Source of the DNA: Rotaria socialis
Taxonomy: Eukaryota; Rotifera; Eurotatoria; Philodinida; Philodinidae
Reading direction: 5' to 3'
Assembly (NCBI GenBank): GCA_905331475.1
Contig: CAJNYU010001434.1
Coordinates: 66,657 to 130,656 of the forward strand
DNA: 64,000 nucleotides
The notes beneath the pieces are model-generated. The model was not told where the DNA came from and ran no database searches. It saw only the letters and a list, made by a program, of their open reading frames with translations. Positions 1 through 9,690 of the stretch are shown here, piece after piece. Every line of letters starts with the position of its first letter. The stretch's first letter is position 1. A program made the translations under genes and the position numbers.

Positions 1-287
1 GTATGATATACGTAACACATTATCTGTTAATTAGATCTGTCATATACGCAGACCAACCCCCTCAGTGGATCAATGAGATTTTTCTTTTTCACATACACCT
101 ACAGCTTCAATATTGGCAAAAATGTATTTTCCTCTTATAGCCAGCCGAGCTATATTTTAAGCCTATCTACATTTGTTTCTCCATAATTCAGAAGGTGAAT
201 GTACTAAACTCATGATTATGATTCAAGTATTAATTTCTTGAAAACTAATTCTACGTCTGTTTTAATTACCATAGTATTATTGAAAAA

Positions 288-1423
288 ATGTCATCATCTC
301 CATCTGTGATCGATACACTTGCTACTACTCAAAGATTTTTAACAATCTGCGCCTATCCAATATGGATTACATTTGGAATTATCGGATGTTTACTCAATCT
401 CGTCATATTTTCTCGTCCACACCTACGAACAACTTCATGCTCTATTTGTAAGTCTCACTACGAGAATCCATTCCGTCAGACAAGTAACTATTAGACGAAA
501 CAGACTTCAATATTTCATGCACAGTTGTACTAGTTTTCTATTATGTGTTTGTTTTTGTTTTCGCTTTAGACTTCTTTGCAGCATCTGTGGACCATTTGAT
601 GACATTAATTGTTGGCATCGGACCGGTCTTGTACACTCTCGGTGCTCCCAATCCACAACTACATTCCATTGTATTTTGTAAAATACGAGGCTATTTATTT
701 CAAATATGTTTAATGCTTTCAAGGTGGTTTGTTGCTTTTGCTTGCATTGATCGTTATGGATTAACTTCAGAAAAAACTCATTTAAGGAATTTTTCGAAAT
801 CCAAAGTAGCCTATCGTGCTATTATTGTTATTACCATTTTCTGGTCCATTATTTGTACTCATAGACTTATATTTTATGAGATCTATGGGAAAGTATGTGG
901 TATTGTAAATAATATGATAGCAGCTTTTTATCATAGTTTCTACGTTATTATTGGAGGTGGTGTTTTGCCAGCAACGATTATGATTCTATGTGCATGGCTT
1001 ATTCGTCGTAATCTTGCGTCGAGACACCAAATACGAGCAAGGCTTGCATTAGGTGATCGTGGGAAGAGAAAGCTTGATCAACAAGTTCACAAAATATTGT
1101 TCGCACAAGTCTTTTGTTATATTATATTTACGATTCCTCAATTATGCAATTTAGTTTTCAGTACAATCTCAATTACGATTCCTCATAGATCAAGTGAACA
1201 TTTAGCTATTGAAGCATTTGTTGCATTCATCGCCGAGTTTATGCTATATTTATTTCCAGTGACATCATTCTATTTATACACACTCACGTCGCGTACATTT
1301 CGGAAAGACTTAATGCAGTTTTTTCGTTCATTAATAGATCGAAATCGTCGAATTATGCCAGGACTTAGTACTACCGTTACTTGTAATAATATCGAACATC
1401 GACAAACTACGATGATTGGTTAA
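288..1423 (+). CDS. class A (rhodopsin-like) G-protein-coupled receptor, two exons
   Basis: Exons are 288-447 and 570-1423, joined over a 122-bp GTAAGT...TTTAG intron in phase 1. The join gives a 337-aa protein that reads CSIYFFAASVDHL across the junction. Seven hydrophobic spans are visible. TM1 is near residues 17-40 and carries the GxxxN-like GIIGCLLNLVIF. A cysteine before TM3 (FCKIRGY) could form the usual extracellular disulphide. TM3 ends in ACIDRYG, the DRY box. TM6 and TM7 lie in the last 100 residues, with a short basic tail that includes RTFRKDL. The architecture matches the greatly expanded rotifer families related to peptide receptors. The ligand cannot be inferred. A poly(A) signal AATAAA lies at 1516-1521. 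The start is the first ATG upstream of TM1 in an open frame. The GPCR call is firm; the subfamily is not. Confidence 0.88.
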
Positions 1424-2003
1424 AAACAGTTGTCCGAAAGTGGTTGAATCCATGTCAAAATATTTAAAATTACATTTAAGACATTATTTTTATGTGAGAA
1501 TACTTTTTATAAGAGAATAAACCTATTGGATTGCATTTTTTGGTGAAAACGTAACACGAATTATATCGTTAATTTAGATACAATTCATAGTTTAGATTTT
1601 TTCCATAGGGTATCATGTTTTTTTATAGAAGCTGTGAAAAAAAAATAGAACTAAGTAGATAATCATGATATTGTTAAAATAATGGCAACATTGTAATAGT
1701 TTTCAATATAACACAGAAACAACTGGTTACTATTTTTAAGAAATGTGAAATATTTATGTCCTAAAGAGAAGAAAAAATTATTCTTGCAATTGTCAAGTTA
1801 TTCATAGTATTCTATATTTTAGAAGATCATTTGTTTTTTCAAAAGTAAATAAATGAGCCTTTTATTCAAATAAAAACAGAGATATAGATTCTGATATGAG
1901 CTGACAAGTATCTGCACGAAGTCATGAGTAGTAAATTTGGTAAAATATTTTTAAATAAAAGTAAATAATCGCAAAGACATGTTTTTCGTTTATCGTACCA
2001 ATT
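1424..2003. other. intergenic, 3' flank of the GPCR
   Basis: This AT-rich stretch has no convincing reading frame. It holds the GPCR polyadenylation signal and then unique-looking sequence up to the first foldback element at 2004. Confidence 0.6.
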
Positions 2004-2352
2004 CCCAGGTGAATGAATCCTATGACGGATCCTATCACCCAACAGAATACGATGGGATTCCGGGTTACGGATTAACTGTCGGTTCCGACGAAAAAAAATA
2101 TTTTCTTAATTAGGGGTGAATATGCATATTTTATCATAAGAACACTAGAGTCATACGTTCATGTCAGATTCCGTTAATTTCCAACACTGGACCCTATGGA
2201 ATTTCTACACCAAGGATCCGACTGTAGGTCCTGATCCCGGAATCCTATAGGGTTTCTTTGGTTTTATTGGAATTCATGGATATTTGGCATATTCACGGTC
2301 TGACCCTTGTCGGAATCCGATAGGATCCTAGTCTCGAAATGACTCTCCTGGG
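2004..2352. mobile_element. palindromic non-autonomous element, CCCAGG family copy A
   Basis: The element begins CCCAGGTGAATGAATCC and ends with the inverse CCTGGG. TT stands on both sides (2002-2003 and 2353-2354), which fits a 2-bp target duplication. The body is enriched in GGATCC, GGAATCC and CCTATAGG motifs, unlike the flanking AT-rich DNA. Two more elements with the same CCCAGG ends lie at 32557-32872 and 32888-33164. There is no coding capacity; a short frame at 2339-2527 overlaps the end and is not believed. The superfamily is not recognised. Confidence 0.55.
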
Positions 2353-2679
2353 TTCGAGCAAAAGTAATAGAGCTCGGCTTTTGCTTTTACATAATCATGA
2401 AGAATTATGTCGCGTCAATGCATTAAAATCATTTGAAAATTTAATTTTTGTAGTTAGTAAAAATATGACGAAAAAATATCACATAATATTAAAAAATAAG
2501 CGCACTTTGTATCAAATATCACAGTAATAAATTGAATAAAAATAATAATGATTTAAAAATTAAGGTTTTCATAGTTTCTATGTCAATTTTTTTATTGCTT
2601 GTTTTTAGTATTTCAATGCCATCCTTTACTACAATGTCTTCTCAAATAGCTGACGCATGATTCTGTAAAGTTTGTCTTA

Positions 2680-3722
2680 CGAGGGAGGCCCATCAAGTGT
2701 TCAATCCAAGGAGGGGGAAAGCGGATTTTTGGGATTTTCAAAATCCCAAAGTCCCATAAATCGAAAGCATTTACCCCTCTGTGAATGACGTAGTTTCGAC
2801 CTGAAATTCTTCCCATATATAGGTTTCATGGCCCATAAAAGATCCTAAAAGTTTCAACTCGAATAAATGTTACCTTCTTAAAATATTGAATTTTCAAAAA
2901 GGCTGGATTTTCTGACCGTGCCGTGAAGCGAGTATTGCTTGCGCATTCATTATCTTGAGAAGGAAACGTCTATTTGCGCTGGAAATTTGAGAATATTCTA
3001 AGAATCATGAGACTTACATATGGGAAATAATTCAGATGGAAATTCCATCGTTCACATTTTGGATTTTGGGATTTTGAAAATCCCAAAAAGTCCCAAAATC
3101 TCAAATCCACCTTTTCTCCCTTGATTCAACCACTTTTGCGTTGAAACTATTTAGATTATGTAGCTCCCAAGGAGTTATGAATACGCTAAAAATGTTTTGG
3201 GCGGATAGCTTATTGTTACGAAAATAGGCTATTTTTATTGTATTTTTTAATTATTGCCGCAGCCACCTTCAAGAACATTCGAAAAATGATTTTCGAATTT
3301 TAACTTGAAATTTTATGTAGCAATACATCCCAACGAGGGTAATGTTTTTTGAATACTTTTGATCACTGAATTTATTTGTGTCCTTAAATCTGATACTTCG
3401 TTTGAAAGGTGTACAATAAAAATTTCACAATACCCATGTCTAACGATATAAACAGTAGAAAGGTCTGAAACGCTCACAAGAAGTTGCTCTCCTTAGCGAG
3501 TCTTTCTATGAAAAGTTTCAAGTCAAAATTCGAACATCAATTTTTTAATGCCCATGGGAGGGGGCAGGCACTCAAAAAAGCTCATACCTTAGAAAAGGCC
3601 TAGTTTCATCACAATAAGCTATCCGCCCAAAATATTTTTAGCGTATTCATAACTCATCGGAAGCTACATAATGTAAGAAGTTTCAGCACAAAAGCGATTG
3701 AACGCTTGGTGACCCTCCCTCG
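2680..3722. mobile_element. long-inverted-repeat DNA transposon flanked by TTA, interrupted by a nested element
   Basis: The left end (2680, CGAGGGAGGCCCATCAAG) matches the reverse complement of the right end (3722, CGAGGGAGGGTCACCAAG). TTA flanks both sides (2677-2679, 3723-3725), which could be a 3-bp target duplication as in PIF/Harbinger elements. The left arm is split: its match to the right arm stops near 2707 and resumes near 3124. From there about 200 bp (3124-3330) is inverted against 3500-3705, including a well-kept stretch around GGGCGGATAGCTTATTGT. The interruption is annotated separately. No transposase is seen, so the element is non-autonomous. Confidence 0.65.
2708..3122. mobile_element. 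nested inverted-repeat element inside the 2680-3722 transposon
   Basis: The ends are inverted copies: AAGGAGGGGGAAAGCGGATT on the left, and AAGGGAGAAAAGGTGGATTT when the right end is read in reverse. Both arms continue into TTTGGGATTTTGAAAATCCC, which is itself palindromic (2731-2755 and 3063-3090). The flanks TTCAATCC (2700-2707) and TTCAACC (3125-3131) resemble a slightly diverged target duplication of about 8 bp. There is no coding capacity. Confidence 0.55.
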
Positions 3723-3825
3723 TTAGTTTTCTTCGGTCTACTGTCTTATTGTTCATCTAGTTCGCTCATTACTTTACAAAATCTTTGCTGAAATCTCACA
3801 TAGTGTTTCTTCTACATAATTTATC

Positions 3826-4532
3826 GAGGGATGTCATAATATCCACAACTTGGGTATCGAGATGAATACCTAGATAGGATACCCAGTTGGATGGACATCT
3901 ACGTATCCTCAGAGCTGAGGAATTTGAGTGCATTTGGTGTAACGAGAATGGGTACCGGAAATTTTCCTACTGTCAGGTCCTACTTCAAACAAATTAATAT
4001 AAGCCACAATTCAAATAGCATGCATGTGACGATCCACAACAACACCAACTACACAGCATGCTACAGTTTCAACCCGATTTCCTTGAGTGATTTTGATGAA
4101 AGTCGTAATAAATTGTTATCAGGTAAAGATGAAGTTCTTCAACGAACATTTACTTGGAATTGCACGCTATCTGCAATGCTCATTAAACAAATCTGTACAT
4201 ATCGATAAACATTGGCATACAGCTGACTACATGAATACAATAAATTTCAACATACCATCACGTTTCCTTATTTATAATTATAAAGTCACGTATTTTTACA
4301 ATAGGGTATCCATTTCCGATACCCATTCTCGTTACACCAAACGCACTCAAATTCCTCAGCTCTGAGGATATATAAAAATGGATACCCATTCTCGTTACAC
4401 CAAATGCACTCAAATTCCTCAGCTATGAGGAACATGGTATTCATTTTAGTATCCATTTTAGATATCCACTTGAATGGATATCGTGACCGGTATGTCGACG
4501 ATACCCAGTGTTAGGATATTATGACATCTCTG
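3826..4532. mobile_element. non-autonomous hAT-type element with 8-bp target duplication
   Basis: The terminal inverted repeats GAGGGATGTCATAATATCC (3826) and CAGAGATGTCATAATATCC (right end read in reverse, 4532) differ at only two positions. They are flanked by a perfect 8-bp direct repeat AATTTATC (3818-3825 and 4533-4540). An 8-bp duplication and CAGRG-like ends are hallmarks of hAT transposons. Internally, a block containing CCTCAGAGCTGAGGAATTTG near 3907 is present inverted twice (about 4325-4366 and 4386-4430), so the right arm holds a tandem duplicate. A 105-aa open frame inside (3891-4208) spans these repeats and does not resemble a transposase. Confidence 0.75.
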
Positions 4533-4839
4533 AATTTATCAGAGATGGCTGTGATTAATTAATTATTTTGTTTTTATCTTCCAAGTGTCAGGAATTTTGC
4601 ATAAAATCATGCAGTTTCTAATTGATTACGTATCAATATTACTTCCATTCAATCAGACTACTATCGTACGGAAACTCTTTTATAAATTATCATGTTCTTA
4701 AGAAATTTTCATAATCAATCTCAAATGTTCAATAACATAGTGATTTTTATTATCCTAATTTCACGCACAAACTGTGTGCTATCATCTCACAGATACTGAA
4801 ACTTGAGTTAGACCCATGTAATAAAAACCGCATGAAAAT

Positions 4840-5400
4840 CGGTAGTTAACCGCGGCTTTACCGGTCCGGTTACCGGCTCTCATTACCGCAGAACGGATAA
4901 ATACCGCGGTTTACCACAAAAAATGAACTGGCATTTACCGCGGTTACCGCTAAAAAAGCGGTTAACCGGTTCATCTATAATTTTTGACAGAAAAAGTCTT
5001 CCAAATCATCAATTAAACTATTTTAAAGATCCTTTTTTTTACTTTTACATGTGATAAACATGCGTAAAAAACCGCCGGTTTACCGCGGTTTTATCTCCTA
5101 TTACCGCAGAACGGATAAATACCGCGGTTTACCGCAAAAAATGAACTGGCATTTACCGCGGTAAACCGCCGGTTTTGATGAATACCGCGGTTACCGCTAA
5201 AAAAAAGCGGTTAACCGGTTCATCTATAATTTTTGACAGAAAAAGTCTTCCAAATCATCAATTAAACTATTTTAAAGATCCTTTTTTTTACTTTTACATG
5301 TGATAAACATGCGCAAAAAACCGCCGGTTTACCGCGGTTTTACCGGTCCGGTTACCGGCCCCCATTACCGCAGAACGGATAAATACCGCGGTTTACCGCA
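4840..5400. repeat. tandem repeat of CCGCGG/AACCGG-rich units
   Basis: About two and a half copies of a 218-264 bp unit are present. The landmark GAACGGATAAATACCGCGG recurs at 4891, 5109 and 5373. Each unit also carries GCGGTTAACCGGTTCATC and an AT-rich spacer ending in CATGTGATAAACATGCG. The first two spacers are nearly identical, which points to recent duplication. The GC-rich CCGG/CCGCGG motifs stand out against the AT-rich surroundings and could form hairpins. Function is unknown. Confidence 0.7.
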
Positions 5401-5481
5401 AAAATTGATCCGGTATTCGCAACATGGGGATACAATAGGAATCTGTTGGAAAACAGAAAAATATTCGAGAAGCCAGCAATA

Positions 5482-6375
5482 GACAAAAAAATCTATCGGT
5501 GAGATAAATGTTCATTTCAAGCGGAAAAATGCCGTTCAGGTCAAAAATGAATTCTTTTCCCGTTCTGTCTATAACAGAAGACAAACTATATAAGTATAAG
5601 TCAGCATGTGTATACTAAATTTATATCGAGTACTTTTATCGCCACTGTTCAGAAAAGAGATCCGTGCATATACAACATATTCCATGCTATACAGAACTTT
5701 ACAAACACCAAATATGAGTAGTTTTCATTTTCATTTTCATTCTTCACATTCCTTCTTTCCCATGATTCATTGAAACCAAATTTCTTATCAGCTCTTTGAC
5801 ATTCGTCACGCATCACCACAAAACTATGAAAGCTTTCGCTTATATCGTAAATGATTTTCGGCATTTCATCTTCATGCAAATTTACCGATCATTGTTTTAA
5901 CCAAAGTCAACCAAAATCTAACCGACTGTAAACTTTCCCGACATCCTTAGTATCGTGCAAACCCATTTTTCTCTTATCGCGAATACATGTATGTTCATTT
6001 CGATTACATACGAACCCATTTTTCTTCTAAAAGAAAAATGATGTTTCATCTATCTAAACAATTTTCCCATTGAGTTTTTCATTTTTCTGCTAGCGAATAG
6101 ACATGTATCCTCACTTTCGATCGCAAACTAATGCATTTTTCTTTATAGGAAAAATGATATTTCATTTATCGAAACTATTTTTCCCATTCATGGGTTTTTC
6201 ATTTTTCCGCTGCAAATTCATTTTTACAGTGGTGTGACGTTATTGGGGAAACGGTATATTTTCGATACTGTTTATTGTTTAGTGTGTATCGTAAGTTTAG
6301 TTTTTAAGCACTTTTGACCTGAACGTCATTTTTCCGCTTGAAACGGGCATTTATGCCACCGATCAAATATTTGTC
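5482..6375. mobile_element. TIR DNA element flanked by TA
   Basis: The left arm (5482-5550) and the reverse complement of the right arm (6308-6375) align over about 68 bp, including TTTCAAGCGGAAAAATG followed by CGTTCAGGTCAAAA. TA flanks both ends (5480-5481, 6376-6377), as for Tc1/mariner-like insertions. The interior has a 114-bp direct tandem duplication (5979-6211) but no transposase frame. A 76-codon minus-strand frame at 5649-5879 lacks an ATG at its start and is not believed. It is probably a MITE-like derivative. Confidence 0.62.
5979..6211. repeat. two-copy 114-bp tandem repeat inside the TA-flanked element
   Basis: The unit starts GCGAATACATGTATG at 5979 and GCGAATAGACATGTATC at 6093. 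It contains a GAAAAATGATRTTTCATYTATC core and a TTTTTCATTTTTCYGCT end. The copies are about 80% identical by eye. A third, partial copy may precede them near 5955. Confidence 0.6.
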
Positions 6376-6377
6376 TA

Positions 6378-7641
6378 ACCCTCACTCCGGGTAAATGTTT
6401 TTAAAGGCAAAAATCAATTCCGAACACCTCAACGGATTACCGGGTGTCCGTGACATTGGTACGAAATGTCTTCGTGCCTAAGCATGCATACATTTTGTTT
6501 CGAACAATCTTTCTTCAATTGATAATAACTACATGATAGTGAATTTACGTCCCATGAATATTTCCGTGATCAATAATTGTTATTTATAGCAACATCGACG
6601 ACAAATTGTGATGGATAATAGTCTTTCAATAATCAAAATACTCTGTGGTACCATTTTAATTTATTATACACATAATAGTTTGCAGTTCAATCGTTTATAG
6701 ATTTTGATTATAGATGAGTGCAAATGGAATAAAACATGATAAGCAGATTAGTTTTTAATTTCTTTCGTTTTCTGCTTCATATTCTCATTGAGAAAGTCAA
6801 TATTTGAACTGTTCGAATTGACATGTGCTTTAATAGTTTCATTATCCTGGAAAAATTTAGTCTCACATCCAATACAAATATTTGTTCGCACTTTTTACAT
6901 TGGGAATGCATGACGCTCGATTTATTACAAATATTTTAATTACATCTATACAGCACGATTTTGAATACTCCCAACACATGAAATTTCTTGCTAATTACTA
7001 TTATCTACGTTTCTTCATATATATATATATCGTAGTATATTCTAAATTCTATCTTAAATTCATCACAATCTAAAGATTAGTTAGATTGCTTGATGTAAAA
7101 TAATCTTGTCGATAAATAAAAAAAAGAAATGACTCAAGTGATGCAATCATTCTTTAGATTATACCTTAATAATCATTCTGGTTTGAATCAGATGAATATT
7201 ACATAAAAAAAATGACTGTAATGTTGAAAAATACTAAAACAAAAGTCGGTTTAACGATCCTCTTGTTCATGAAAAAAATAGGATGCTGCTAATCGCTTCA
7301 CAAATCTGCTCTTAACATTTCAAGATCTACAGCGCTATCGGATATTTGCATTTTTTAAATAAAGATTTGCTATAATAATAGTGTACGAGAATTATGATTT
7401 TTATTTCTAACAAAATAGTATCACCTATTGACGTTATATGATCAATGCATACACATTTATTAGACGTCACATTGGATGTCGTTTTTCCTGAGGAACAGAT
7501 TGGAATCGGTGGAATTAAAAAAGGTTCATAGATCAATATTTGCGTATCTATATTTTTTCACAACTCTCACTGTAGCATGAACCAAGGTGATGATAAAAAC
7601 TTTTACATGTTTTCTTTTGTAATATTATAAAAGTAACGACG
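6378..7641. other. intergenic region
   Basis: AT-rich sequence with only short frames lacking coding character. It contains a short TA run near 7018-7030. Nothing else can be supported before the ATG at 7642. Confidence 0.5.
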
Positions 7642-9018
7642 ATGACTACAACTAGCGAACCTATTGAATCATTACTTTTTTGTCTTGATAAATCAAATAA
7701 TTCAAATTTAAAACAACGTCTTTCTAATTTTTCTACACGGTTTTTTGCTGATGGCAAATACTTGATAAAAAGTATATTATTAAATAAAACAACAGAGTTC
7801 AAGCCGTCGGCGCTCATTCTAACTGGAGACTTCAATTCCATTAAAGAGATTCTTGCAAGTCAACATTTGTATTCAATAAAAACTTTTATTTTTTGTCAAA
7901 ATTTTGCACGACAAATCTATGAACCACTTATTATTGAATCAAAACAGATTGATCGTATTATTGGATTATTTACTACAATTGAAGATTTAAAAGATGCTCT
8001 CGAAGATGTATTAATTCGTCAAACACGCGATCGACAACTTATTCGATTTATTACGGGTAATTTAGAATCATATTTATGGTATGAATTTTTAAAAGACACA
8101 TCATCGAAAATCGATACAGGTCCTTATAAGCAATCCAGCGATCTATTTGATATTAACAGACAACTTGAATATGATCCTTTAGTTACTTTATATACACTTC
8201 GTTCATCGATTCATCATTTATCTCGAAGAAAAATTTTACATAAGAAAATCTTCTATGGAACTGTAATAAAGAAGACGTTAATCGAAAAACTTCAATCGAA
8301 TATAGATAATATAATATCGTTTAATTCATTTGTTTCTCTTCAAGGCCATAATTGTATAAATGAAGCTCGCCATCAATCAATTCAATGTTGTTCTCGTCGT
8401 AATGATGAAGCTTCAATTATTTTCGAACTTGAATCAGCCGATCAACCAACATTTAAAATCATTCGAGTTTTTGTTTGTAGTCATGATATTAATTTATGGA
8501 TTGTACAATTAGTTGGTACACATGAATGTGTTAAATTATCAAAACAATTTTCTTATTTTAAACGTGCTACTATGACATCAAATCAATCTCAACAACCGGA
8601 AATTTTATTTGGAGAAATTTTAATTGCAATGGATGAAATAGATAAAGCTTATACGTTTTTTTTTCAAATATTTATTAAACAATACGATCAACTTGATAGT
8701 ATTTATAAGACAGCAAATCAATTATGGGAAAATGAAAAAAAATATGCTGAAGCTATTTCACAGATTACAACACAATTTCAGCAAATTAAATCGATAACGT
8801 CAACATATAAAACCGGAGATAAAGAAAAAGATGAATTAAGATTTTTAGAATCTGAAATCGATTCAACATGGGAAACACCAATTGCATTGCAAGATGCTAG
8901 TAAAATAAACGAGCTTTTAGCACCTATATCTTATCAAGTTGATCAAGTATTAGGTGATGGAAATATTTCAAAACGACCTATGTCAGTACCTGAAAAACGA
9001 TGTTGTACTTTGTTTTGA
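7642..9018 (+). CDS. diverged ADP-ribosyltransferase-like protein with C-terminal CaaX box
   Basis: Single exon, 458 aa, with an ATG start. Residues about 75-145 (TFIFCQNF ... IDRIIGLFTTIEDLKDAL ... DRQLIRFI) match in layout the N-terminal module that bdelloids place before ART domains. Residues about 205-310 follow an ART scheme: KIFYGTVIKK takes the place of the YRGQ strand, and IISFNSFVSL takes the place of the usual S-T-S strand. The Arg of the first motif and the ExE catalytic motif are not evident, so enzymatic activity is doubtful. Residues about 325-350 (ILFGEILIAMDEIDKAYTFF) look like one degenerate TPR helix pair, as found after ART domains in these proteins. The end, KRCCTLF, is a CaaX prenylation signal (Cys455) behind basic residues, suggesting membrane tethering. 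AATAAA follows near 9125. The family link is from remembered motif order, not from a search. Confidence 0.7.
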   Translation: MTTTSEPIESLLFCLDKSNNSNLKQRLSNFSTRFFADGKYLIKSILLNKTTEFKPSALILTGDFNSIKEILASQHLYSIKTFIFCQNFARQIYEPLIIESKQIDRIIGLFTTIEDLKDALEDVLIRQTRDRQLIRFITGNLESYLWYEFLKDTSSKIDTGPYKQSSDLFDINRQLEYDPLVTLYTLRSSIHHLSRRKILHKKIFYGTVIKKTLIEKLQSNIDNIISFNSFVSLQGHNCINEARHQSIQCCSRRNDEASIIFELESADQPTFKIIRVFVCSHDINLWIVQLVGTHECVKLSKQFSYFKRATMTSNQSQQPEILFGEILIAMDEIDKAYTFFFQIFIKQYDQLDSIYKTANQLWENEKKYAEAISQITTQFQQIKSITSTYKTGDKEKDELRFLESEIDSTWETPIALQDASKINELLAPISYQVDQVLGDGNISKRPMSVPEKRCCTLF

Positions 9019-9690
9019 ATTCTTTTCTATTTCGCTATTTCTCATTTATATATTTACCAGTATTTTCCATAAATCACTTTATGAATGATGACATCGGAGC
9101 TAGCAGATCCCTTTTTTTATGTACAATAAATTTTAATGTTACAAATATATATGGCAACCAAACCAAAGAATAGATAAAGGCATATATTTTTCCACACGTG
9201 TCAATGAATTCTTATCGAGGACAAACTAATATTCTACAAACAAAAATTATCAAGAAAAATTTTCCTTCTTCAAAATCAGTATACTGCATAACTAATCAGT
9301 TGATATAATAGTCGGTGTCTGTCAGTTCAGGAAAAGTTACAATAAACTTATCTCAATCTCTTAGGATAGTGTTTTATTTTTTATCTAAGTTTCATCAACA
9401 TTTTGATTTTTCTATTCATACGAAAGATTACCGCGTCATTCGATATATAATTTTGATATATGTTTGATTCAACAAACGAAATCATCATAAATACCTTAGT
9501 TGCTCATACGTGGTGCAATGTAGGTGCTTCACCTTCTTGCGACTGACAACGTGGCAGAAAGAAAAAAAAATTTTTACATGGTTAGACTCATTTTTTTACA
9601 TTAACCGCCTCTCACAATTTCTACTTACATCGCAGGAAAAATAAAGAAAACTAAGTTACCGTTAAATTGTGTAGAGAAATTTTTACAATA

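Noticed and set aside
3891..4208. 105-aa frame as a possible transposase
   Set aside because: It spans the inverted arms of the hAT-type MITE and shows no transposase motif.
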